From Myxococcales bacterium UBA5297 (lineage in GTDB: Bacteria > Myxococcota > Myxococcia > Myxococcales > UBA5297), in NCBI GenBank assembly GCA_002408385.1, contig DHSB01000117.1, forward strand, positions 371 to 6,716: a stretch of DNA of 6,346 nucleotides, in the 5' to 3' direction. The position numbers and the translations under genes are program-made. Shown here piece after piece: positions 1-5,875 of this stretch. Within the stretch, counting starts at the first letter, position 1. Each line of letters begins with the position of its first letter. The notes under the pieces were generated by a model. It ran no database searches and had not been told where the DNA came from. It saw only the letters and a program-made list of their open reading frames with translations.

Positions 1-190
1 CGTCCGCCTCCTCTTGCAGTCGAAGGGCCGGCGCGCTGTCGAGTCGCCGCCAGGGCGGCCTACTCCCGCGGAATCGGGCCCATCCTTGCTGTTCGCCTCC
101 CCGTCGCCTCCCGGGCCGGGCCTGGTGTCGTCCGGGCGGGTCTGACGGCCTCAAACGCCTCCTCGTCAAGCTTGTGCTCGCGGCGGTCTG

Positions 191-225
191 CGCGGTTGAC
201 CGCGGTGCAAGCGTTGACCGATGAT
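191..225 (+). promoter_or_regulatory. Possible sigma-70-type promoter with overlapping inverted repeat
   Basis: TTGACC at 196-201 matches five of six bases of the -35 consensus. GATGAT at 220-225, after an 18-base spacer, matches four of six of the -10 consensus. This would start transcription about 30 bases before the gltD ribosome binding site and ATG. The -35 box lies inside an inverted repeat, CGCGGT-TG-ACCGCG (191-204), and the octamer GTTGACCG recurs at 213-220. All of this is read from sequence. GC-rich DNA makes short repeats common, and the -10 is weak, so this is a candidate only. Confidence 0.3.
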
Positions 226-253
226 GCGCCGCGAATTCCTCAATCATTTCCGC

Positions 254-258
254 AAGGG
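254..258 (+). promoter_or_regulatory. Ribosome binding site fixing the gltD start
   Basis: AAGGG lies six bases before the ATG at 265 and directly precedes the codons of a signal peptide. The reading frame extends further upstream, including a possible TTG start at 172, but no comparable Shine-Dalgarno precedes that codon, and the added residues would bury the signal peptide 31 residues into the protein. Confidence 0.65.
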
Positions 259-264
259 TCCCGC

Positions 265-3200
265 ATGCGCTCCAGGCTCCTCCCACTTGCGTGTCTGCTC
301 TCTGCCCTCGCGGTGTCGGCCCCCGGCGGCGCCGCTTCCCGTAAAGAAGCGCCGAAGCAGGCCGATCTGAGCCGCAAGGAGGCCACCAAGGTCCCCGAGA
401 GCGATTTGGCCGGCGACATCACCCGCCGCAAGGCCGAGAAGGCCGAGCAGCGCCCCGCGCTCGTCTATGACCAATACCGCCAGGGCGTGGAGTTGCAGGT
501 CGCCTCCAAGCGGCGCGAGCAGATTGAGACGCTGCAGAAGATCATCCAGCTTGGGCCGAGCGAAAACGAGGCGCCCAACCTCGTGTTTCGCCTCGCCGAG
601 CTCTATTGGGAGGAGTCGAAGTTCTTCTTCTTCGAGTCCAACCGCAAAGACGACGAGATCATCGTCGCCCGCGCCGCGAAGAACGAGACGGCGCTGCGCC
701 AGGCGCAGGCCGAGAAGAAGGCCGCCGCCAACAAGAGCGAAACCTATCAGGCGCTCGCTATTGATCAGTATCGCACCATCGTGCGCAAGTACCCGAAGTA
801 CGAGCGCATGGACGAGGTCCTGTTCTTTCTCGGCCACAATATGTGGGATTCGGGCAAGGAAAAGGACGCGGTCACCGTCTATCGCAAGCTCATCAAAGAC
901 CACAAGGGCTCGAGGTACCTGCCCGACGCCTGGGTGGCGATCGGCCAGTACTATTTCAACAACTCCCAGGGCAAGGTGAACATGCTCGAGGAGGCGCTCG
1001 CCGCGTTCCAGACCGCGGCGACCTTCACCGACAGCAAGGTCTACGGCTATGCGCAGTACATGCAGGCCTGGTGCTTTTTCAACCTGGGCGACTATCGCGC
1101 CGCCCTCGACATGTTCAAGGCGGTAGCCCTCTTTGGCGAGCTGCAGGGCAAGTCCGATCCGCGCTCGACCGCGCTCTCCAAGGAGGCGCGCAAGGACTAC
1201 GTCGTCGCCTACAGCCGCGTCGGTGACGTGCTCGGCGCCAAGGCGGACTTCCAGAGGGTCGGCGGGGACGAGAACTGGTGGATGATGCTCAAGGGCCTTG
1301 CCAACCTCTACTACGGGGACGGCAAGGACAAGGAGGCCACCCTCATCTACAACCAGATGATCCGCGAGCGCCCCCTGTCGCCCGAGGCGCCCTTCTTCCA
1401 GGGGCGCATCGTCGACTGCGTCATGCGGGTCGGCAACAAGAAGATCACCGTCAATCAGGTCCGCGAGCTTGTCCGGGTCATCAAGGAGGTCGAAAAGGCC
1501 GGGGTGATCACCAAGGACGAGGACCGCAAGGCGTTCACCGAGGCGAAGGACCTCGCCGAGCGCACGATGTCCAACCTCGCGGTCAACTGGCACAACGAGG
1601 CCAAGAAGACCCGCTCGGACACGACCTTCTTCCTCGCCGCCGAGGTCTACCAGGACTATCTCGAGATATTCGGCGAGAGCCCCAAGTCCTACGACTTGCG
1701 CTTCTTCTATGCGGAGCTGCTCAACGACCACCTGCACAAGTTCGACCGCGCCGCCGAGGAGTATACCAAGGTCGTCCTCGTCGACATCGGCAGGATGGAC
1801 CCGCCCAAGCGCGCCGACGGCTCGCGGCCGCCGGCCGAGAAGCCGGGCCGCTGGCTCGTCAATGCGGCCTACAACGCCATCCTCGCCTTCGACGAGGTGG
1901 CCAAGCGCTTCGAGCAGCAGGAGCAGCTTCCGCAAAGCGACGGCAAGACCAAGCTGCCCATCCCGCCGGCCAAGCAGAACCTGTTGACCGCCTGTGAGCG
2001 GTACATCCGCTACGTGCCCGAGGGCGACAAGCGCGTCGACGTCATGTACAAGGCCGGGTCGATCTATTACCGCTACAACTACTTTGAAAAGGCGGTTGAC
2101 GTCTTCGGGACGATCGCCCTCGAGCGCCCCGATTCGGAGCTGGCCGAGTACGCGGCAAACCTCGTGCTCGACTCGTTCAACCAGCAGGGTGACTGGGCGA
2201 AGATGAACGAATGGGCGCGCCGCTTCTATGCGCAGCCCAAGCTCGCCAAGGGCAAGTTTCGCGAAGAGCTCGGCAAGATCCTCGAGCAGAGCTCGTTCAA
2301 GCTGATCAACCTGCTCGAGGAGAAGGGCGAATTTGCCGCCGCGGCGAGCGCCTATCTCACCTTTGTCGAGGAATTCCCCAAGAGCGGCCTGGCCGACCGC
2401 GCCTTATTCAATGCCTCGGTCGATTTCTTCAAAGGAAATCAAATCGACCGCTCCATCGAGGTGCGCAAGCAGCTCGTCGCGCGCTACCCGGATTCGAGCT
2501 TCATGCCGCGGTGCATCTACGCGAACGGCGAGACCTACGAGGCCATCGGCGATTTCGAGCTCGCCGCCGAGAGCTACGAGGCTTACGCGCGTGCGTTCGC
2601 CGAGCAGCAGCAGGGCAAGCCCAAGCCCAAGCCCAAGCCGGCCAAGGGGCGTCAGCGGGGCGCGAAGGCGGCGCCTGCGCCCGAGGGCCCCTTGCCCTTC
2701 GAGGAGTCGAAGGCGCAGGTCGCGCTCTTCAATGCGGGCGTCTTCCGCGAGGGGCTCGGCCAGTATCGCGAGGCGTTGCGCGACCGGCAGCTCTATCTCG
2801 AGCTGTGGTCGAGCGGGAAGGACTCGGAGGCGGTCGACCTGTCCATCGCTGGCTTGTTCGAGAAGAGCGGGCAGGCCAGCAAGGCGCTCGCCCACCTCGA
2901 GGCCTACGAGAAGCAGCACGTGCGCGACCCGGACCGGGTCCTCTCCGCTGAGCTGAAGATCGTCCGCATCTTCGAGAAGATGAACAGCTCGAAGAACGTG
3001 CAGCGCATCCTCGGGCGCATCCTCACCTACTACGACAAGCTCAACAAGGCGCAGCGCGCCCGGCTCGGCCCGGAGGCCATCGAGGCGGTCGCGCGGGCGA
3101 GCTACACGGCGATAGAGCCGGCTTTCGCGGCCTATTCGCGCATCAGCTTCCCGAAGGACGAGAAGAAGCTCAAGGGCGTGCTCGAGGCCAAGCAAAAGGC

Positions 3201-3915
3201 GCTCGTCGACGTGCAGGGTCGCTACGCGGGGGTGGTCGGCCTCAAGGTCGCCGAGCCGGCGATCTGCTCGCTCTACAAGATCGGGCTGCTCTACAAGGAC
3301 TTTGCCGACAAGCTCGCCCAGGCCCCCATCCCCGAGATGCCCTTTCCCAAGCAGCTCAACCCCATCAAGCACCTGATGGACAGGCCTTGGAAGAGGTGGC
3401 CCAAGGACTACCGCGACCAGCTCTCGGAGGATCAGTTCGAGGAGATCAAGGCCCAACTCGCCGACGCGAAGGTGCAGTTCGAGCAGGCCTATCACGATCA
3501 GCTCATGCAGCTCGCCATGCCGGTCGAGGAGAAGGCCGCCGACGCCTTCGCCACCACGGTACAGAAGGCGCGCGAGATGGCCATCTACGACGACTGCTCT
3601 CGACAGGCCTACGACCTGCTCGCCGACAAGTACAAGCCGTCGCAGTTTCCGCGGGTCGTCGAGCAGCTCGTCGAGCTGCGCGCGGCCGCCGAGGTGCGCG
3701 AGGGCAGCGGGCTGCTGACCAAGGTGCAGCCGGTGCCCAAGCCGCCGCAGGCGGCCCAGGCGGACGGCGGCCAGGTCTCGGCTCCCGATGTCTCGAAGAT
3801 CGCCCCTCGCGAGCCTGCGCCCGCCACGGCCCCCGGACGCGCCGGTGCCGGGCCGCAGGAGAGGCCGGCCGAGCCTGCCGAACCTTCCGAGCCCGACGAC
3901 CCGGACCTTCTGTGA
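265..3915 (+). CDS. gltD: Glt gliding machinery TPR-like periplasmic protein GltD (AgmU)
   Basis: This encodes a predicted 1216-residue exported scaffold protein, the counterpart of M. xanthus GltD/AgmU, a large TPR protein of the adventurous gliding complex. Residues 1-24 form a signal peptide (RSR, a hydrophobic stretch, then GGAAS). Cys10 in PLAC is too early for a credible lipobox. A charged segment (about 25-70) leads into tandem helical TPR/TolA-binding-like repeats, clearest near 160-270, 593-780 and 813-900. They are separated by loops at about 511-530 and 553-575 and a KPKPKPKP linker at about 785-812. FFFF sits at 120-123. A Pro/Ala/Glu-rich tail runs from about 1150. Six Cys remain in the mature protein (270, 385, 577, 750, 1001, 1111). 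gltE begins 17 bases downstream, which suggests co-transcription. The family call rests on recalled family features, length and gene order; a paralogous Nfs-type protein is the main alternative. It has no enzymatic motif and is probably a structural or binding component. Confidence 0.8.
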   Translation: MRSRLLPLACLLSALAVSAPGGAASRKEAPKQADLSRKEATKVPESDLAGDITRRKAEKAEQRPALVYDQYRQGVELQVASKRREQIETLQKIIQLGPSENEAPNLVFRLAELYWEESKFFFFESNRKDDEIIVARAAKNETALRQAQAEKKAAANKSETYQALAIDQYRTIVRKYPKYERMDEVLFFLGHNMWDSGKEKDAVTVYRKLIKDHKGSRYLPDAWVAIGQYYFNNSQGKVNMLEEALAAFQTAATFTDSKVYGYAQYMQAWCFFNLGDYRAALDMFKAVALFGELQGKSDPRSTALSKEARKDYVVAYSRVGDVLGAKADFQRVGGDENWWMMLKGLANLYYGDGKDKEATLIYNQMIRERPLSPEAPFFQGRIVDCVMRVGNKKITVNQVRELVRVIKEVEKAGVITKDEDRKAFTEAKDLAERTMSNLAVNWHNEAKKTRSDTTFFLAAEVYQDYLEIFGESPKSYDLRFFYAELLNDHLHKFDRAAEEYTKVVLVDIGRMDPPKRADGSRPPAEKPGRWLVNAAYNAILAFDEVAKRFEQQEQLPQSDGKTKLPIPPAKQNLLTACERYIRYVPEGDKRVDVMYKAGSIYYRYNYFEKAVDVFGTIALERPDSELAEYAANLVLDSFNQQGDWAKMNEWARRFYAQPKLAKGKFREELGKILEQSSFKLINLLEEKGEFAAAASAYLTFVEEFPKSGLADRALFNASVDFFKGNQIDRSIEVRKQLVARYPDSSFMPRCIYANGETYEAIGDFELAAESYEAYARAFAEQQQGKPKPKPKPAKGRQRGAKAAPAPEGPLPFEESKAQVALFNAGVFREGLGQYREALRDRQLYLELWSSGKDSEAVDLSIAGLFEKSGQASKALAHLEAYEKQHVRDPDRVLSAELKIVRIFEKMNSSKNVQRILGRILTYYDKLNKAQRARLGPEAIEAVARASYTAIEPAFAAYSRISFPKDEKKLKGVLEAKQKALVDVQGRYAGVVGLKVAEPAICSLYKIGLLYKDFADKLAQAPIPEMPFPKQLNPIKHLMDRPWKRWPKDYRDQLSEDQFEEIKAQLADAKVQFEQAYHDQLMQLAMPVEEKAADAFATTVQKAREMAIYDDCSRQAYDLLADKYKPSQFPRVVEQLVELRAAAEVREGSGLLTKVQPVPKPPQAAQADGGQVSAPDVSKIAPREPAPATAPGRAGAGPQERPAEPAEPSEPDDPDLL
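2617..2640 (+). repeat. Hexanucleotide tandem repeat encoding (KP)4
   Basis: Four copies of AAGCCC (the last ends in G) encode Lys-Pro four times, inside the flexible linker that divides the helical-repeat region of GltD. Because the unit is six bases, gain or loss of copies would keep the frame and only change linker length. Confidence 0.85.
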
Positions 3916-3919
3916 GGAG
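3915..3919 (+). promoter_or_regulatory. Likely ribosome binding site for gltE, overlapping the gltD stop
   Basis: AGGAG begins at the last base of the gltD stop codon. It lies 13 bases before the ATG at 3933, which is longer than ideal, and 31 bases before a second in-frame ATG at 3951. A GTG at 3912 overlaps the gltD stop (GTGA) but precedes this motif, so the motif cannot serve it. The arrangement suggests translational coupling to gltD. Confidence 0.45.
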
Positions 3920-3932
3920 CGCCCACTTCGCC

Positions 3933-5453
3933 ATGCATCCAGCCGAGCCGATGATCCGGACCCGACGACTTCGCAGCGCCCTTGCAGCCGCGCTCGCCCT
4001 GGTGGTTGCGGGCCTGGGCTGCACGACCACCCCCAAGCCCGTCTCCGAGTCGAAGGCTGGGGGCTCGGGGGCCGCCGGCGCCGGCAAGACGCCCGAGGAG
4101 CAGTTCACCGGGCGCTCCCTGCGGCTGTTCGAGGACGCCGTCGCCTCCTTCGAGGAGCAGAAGAAGATCCACGTCTTCGACTGGGTTCTGCTCGAGCGCA
4201 AGTTCAAGGCGGTCGTCGACGCCGACGACCGCTTCGCCGAGGCATATTTCAACCTCGGGGTCATCTACGAGCGCCAGCGCAAGCCCGAGGAGGCGAAGAG
4301 CACCTATCGGACCGCGCTGCAGAAGAAGCCCTCGCTCAAGCAGGCGGCCGAGAACCTCGCGGTGATCTTCCAGAACGAGGGCAAGCCTGCCGACGCGGTG
4401 GCTCTCTACCAGGAGATCCTGCGCATCTACCCCGAGGACGGGGCGGCTCGCGCGCGAATGGCGGCGCTCTATCGGGAGGCTGGCGACCCTCAGCGTGCCA
4501 TGGAGCTGGCGCGCGAGGCGTTGATGCGCGAGCGCCACAACCTGACCGCGCACAAGGTGATGATGCGCTGCTACCTCGATCGCAACAACCTCAACATGGC
4601 CAAGCTCGTCGCGCTACGGGCGACGAGGCTGCAAGAGTCCGACCCCGAGCTGCACTTCACGATGGGGCTTATCAGCGAGCGCGAAGGCAACGAGCCGGAG
4701 GCCATCGCCTACTTCGGGCGCGCGGTCAAGGAGCGCGACGACTTTTTGGCCGCTCGCGTGCGCATCGCCGAGATCGCCTCGCGCCATCAGGACTGGAGCA
4801 CCGCCGGCGAGCAGTACCGCAAGATCGTCGAATACGAGCCGGGCAACCACGGGGCGCGCGTCAACCTCGGGGTCGCGTACAAGGGGCTGGGAGAGATCGA
4901 CAAGGCGATGGCCGAATACGACGCGGCCCTCAAGGCCGATCCCAACCTGGCGGTGGCGCACCTGAACCTCGGGGTCATCTACCACAGGCACAAGGATGCC
5001 CCCGAGAAGGCCCTCGAGCACTACAAGAAGTTCATCGCCTCCTCGCGCCAGACGCTGCCGGCCGACCACCCGGTCTTCGAGAACGTGCGGCAGTGCGAAC
5101 AGTACATCCGCCAGCTCGCCGAGATGAAGGCCGCCGAGGAGCGCGCCCGCAAGGAGGAGGAGGAGCGCAAGCGGCTCGAGGAGCAGAAGAAGCGGGAGGA
5201 CGAGGAGAGGGCGAGAGCCGAGGAGAAGGCCAAGGAGCAGGCCGAGCAGCAGCGCCGCGAGCAGGAAGCCAAGAAGGTGGTCGACGCCGCCCTGCAGGCG
5301 GGCGGCGCCGCGCCCCAGCCGGTGGCCGAGGAGCCGAAGAAGCCGGCGCCCGAACCCGACAAGCAGCCGGCGGCTCAGCCTGTCTCCCTGCAGCCCTCCG
5401 ACCCTGCGTCCGACGCTCCATCGGACGAGCCGACCGATGAGCCCGGGCTCTAG
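3933..5453 (+). CDS. gltE: Glt gliding machinery TPR lipoprotein GltE (AglT)
   Basis: This encodes a predicted 506-residue lipoprotein matching the M. xanthus GltE/AglT type, a TPR protein needed for adventurous gliding. An Arg-rich n-region and a hydrophobic stretch end in VAGLGC, with Cys30 as the lipidated residue (residue 24 if the ATG at 3951 is used). Thr follows Cys, so inner-membrane retention is not signalled and outer-membrane attachment facing the periplasm is inferred. Eight nearly gap-free 34-residue TPRs run from 100 to 371 with canonical patterns such as AYFNLGVIY and AHLNLGVIY; the eighth has a one-residue insertion. Residues about 391-452 form an uninterrupted Glu/Lys/Arg/Gln-rich helix or coiled coil, followed by a Pro/Ala/Asp-rich tail (457-506). 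The same frame is open upstream to 3387 inside gltD, but that part is a shadow and lacks the signal peptide at its start. The exact start (3933 or 3951) is unsettled. An Nfs-type paralogue is the alternative. Confidence 0.8.
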   Translation: MHPAEPMIRTRRLRSALAAALALVVAGLGCTTTPKPVSESKAGGSGAAGAGKTPEEQFTGRSLRLFEDAVASFEEQKKIHVFDWVLLERKFKAVVDADDRFAEAYFNLGVIYERQRKPEEAKSTYRTALQKKPSLKQAAENLAVIFQNEGKPADAVALYQEILRIYPEDGAARARMAALYREAGDPQRAMELAREALMRERHNLTAHKVMMRCYLDRNNLNMAKLVALRATRLQESDPELHFTMGLISEREGNEPEAIAYFGRAVKERDDFLAARVRIAEIASRHQDWSTAGEQYRKIVEYEPGNHGARVNLGVAYKGLGEIDKAMAEYDAALKADPNLAVAHLNLGVIYHRHKDAPEKALEHYKKFIASSRQTLPADHPVFENVRQCEQYIRQLAEMKAAEERARKEEEERKRLEEQKKREDEERARAEEKAKEQAEQQRREQEAKKVVDAALQAGGAAPQPVAEEPKKPAPEPDKQPAAQPVSLQPSDPASDAPSDEPTDEPGL

Positions 5454-5530
5454 AATCGCCGCCGCTTGGCGCCCGGGCCGCCCGAGGGCTTTCGAGCGGT
5501 CCCTATGCTAAGGTGAGCCACTTTCTGAAC

Positions 5531-5535
5531 GGAGG
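5531..5535 (+). promoter_or_regulatory. Strong ribosome binding site fixing the gltF start
   Basis: GGAGG sits seven bases before the ATG at 5543. This favours that ATG over the in-frame GTG at 5513, which would add ten residues (SHFLNGGRW region) in front of a signal peptide, and over the out-of-frame ATG at 5539. Confidence 0.75.
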
Positions 5536-5542
5536 CCGATGG

Positions 5543-5779
5543 ATGAAGCGAGCAATCCTCATCGCGGCGATCGCGCTCTGCCCAGCGCTCGCCGGGGCCC
5601 AGGCAAAGCGTGAAGCGGGCCCTCAGGTCATCAACTTCGAGGACGACACCATCCAGGGCGACCTGACCAAGCCTGACGGTGAATACGTCGAGGCGCGCAA
5701 GAAGGTCGACCACACGAACCTCATCCGCATTCGCGAAGAGTTCAAGGACAAGGTATTGCAGTCGGTCAGCGACCTTTGA
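5543..5779 (+). CDS. gltF: Small exported Glt-cluster protein, GltF-like
   Basis: This encodes a 78-residue protein. Residues 1-20 are a signal peptide (MKR, then a hydrophobic Ile/Ala/Leu stretch, with cleavage expected near ALA-GA-Q), leaving a mature protein of only about 58 residues. The mature part is charged and has no Cys and no membrane segment. It reads as FEDD-x-IQGDL-x-KPDGEY, then a predicted helix with ARKKVDH and a run of hydrophobic positions spaced by charged residues (LIRIREEFKDKVLQSV). The identification as GltF rests mainly on position between gltE and the FHA-domain gltG, plus size and export; I do not know a defined biochemical activity for the family. It is probably periplasmic and binds a larger Glt component. 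The gap of 89 bases from gltE is wider than the gltD-gltE gap but shows no terminator. Confidence 0.6.
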   Translation: MKRAILIAAIALCPALAGAQAKREAGPQVINFEDDTIQGDLTKPDGEYVEARKKVDHTNLIRIREEFKDKVLQSVSDL

Positions 5780-5812
5780 GCCGCGGCGACGCTTTCCGGG
5801 CAGAACCTGGCA

Positions 5813-5834
5813 GCCGGTCCGTTGTCGAACCGGC
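5813..5834 (+). other. Small inverted repeat (hairpin) between gltF and gltG
   Basis: GCCGGT (5813-5818) and ACCGGC (5829-5834) are perfect 6-base arms around a 10-base loop. No run of T follows, so it does not look like an intrinsic terminator. In the transcript it could act as a processing or stability element between gltF and gltG, or it could be chance in GC-rich DNA. Confidence 0.35.
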
Positions 5835-5864
5835 GAGCAGGGGCGGGTGAAAGAAACCATCTCG

Positions 5865-5870
5865 AGGAGG
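5865..5870 (+). promoter_or_regulatory. Ribosome binding site of gltG
   Basis: AGGAGG, a perfect Shine-Dalgarno core, lies five bases before the ATG at 5876. It fixes the start of the FHA-domain protein, whose beta strands begin within the first ten residues. Confidence 0.8.
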
Positions 5871-5875
5871 CCCGA

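Larger units (their letters stand above)
1..264. other. Leader region upstream of gltD with no supported gene
   Basis: I find no convincing gene here. The frame of gltD stays open to the left edge, but its translation is Arg/Ser/Ala/Pro-rich and looks non-coding. Another plus frame is open from base 2 to a TGA at 143-145 and could be the last 47 codons of an upstream gene, but its Pro/Ser-rich translation has no recognisable motif. On the minus strand the only ATG-type start I noted, at 83-81, meets a TAG after seven codons. Bases 185-264 hold the promoter-like elements and ribosome binding site listed separately. The sequence does not show whether gltD starts an operon or continues one from the left. 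Confidence 0.5.

Noticed and set aside
172..264. TTG start at 172 for gltD
   Set aside because: It would put 31 polar residues ahead of a normal signal peptide; the ATG at 265 has a good ribosome binding site.
265..285. Lipobox at PLAC in the GltD signal peptide
   Set aside because: The Cys is residue 10, leaving too short a hydrophobic region before it, while the hydrophobic stretch continues beyond to a normal signal peptidase I-type site.
244..1935. A 563-codon open frame on the minus strand opposite gltD
   Set aside because: It is Leu/Gly/Val/Asp-rich with no domain, lies antisense to a clearly coding helical-repeat gene, and is the usual antisense shadow of GC-rich codon usage. The minus-strand frames at 2404-3495, 3609-4553 and 5450-6301 are rejected for the same reason.
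3387..3932. Upstream extension of the gltE frame by 182 codons inside gltD
   Set aside because: The extra residues are Arg/Gly/Ala-rich out-of-frame translation of gltD and would place the lipoprotein signal in the middle of the protein.
5151..5166. AAGGAGGAGGAGGAGC inside gltE as an internal ribosome binding site
   Set aside because: No start codon follows at a suitable distance; the run simply encodes the Glu-rich helix.
5441..5490. GCCCGGGC palindromes (5441-5448 and 5471-5478) after gltE as a terminator
   Set aside because: The stems are short, have no adequate loop, and no T tract follows; this is likely ordinary GC-rich sequence.
5504..5512. TATGCT, a possible -10 element before gltF
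   Set aside because: It resembles a -10 box, but no acceptable -35 lies 16-18 bases upstream (the bases there are CCCGAG-like), so an internal promoter is not supported.
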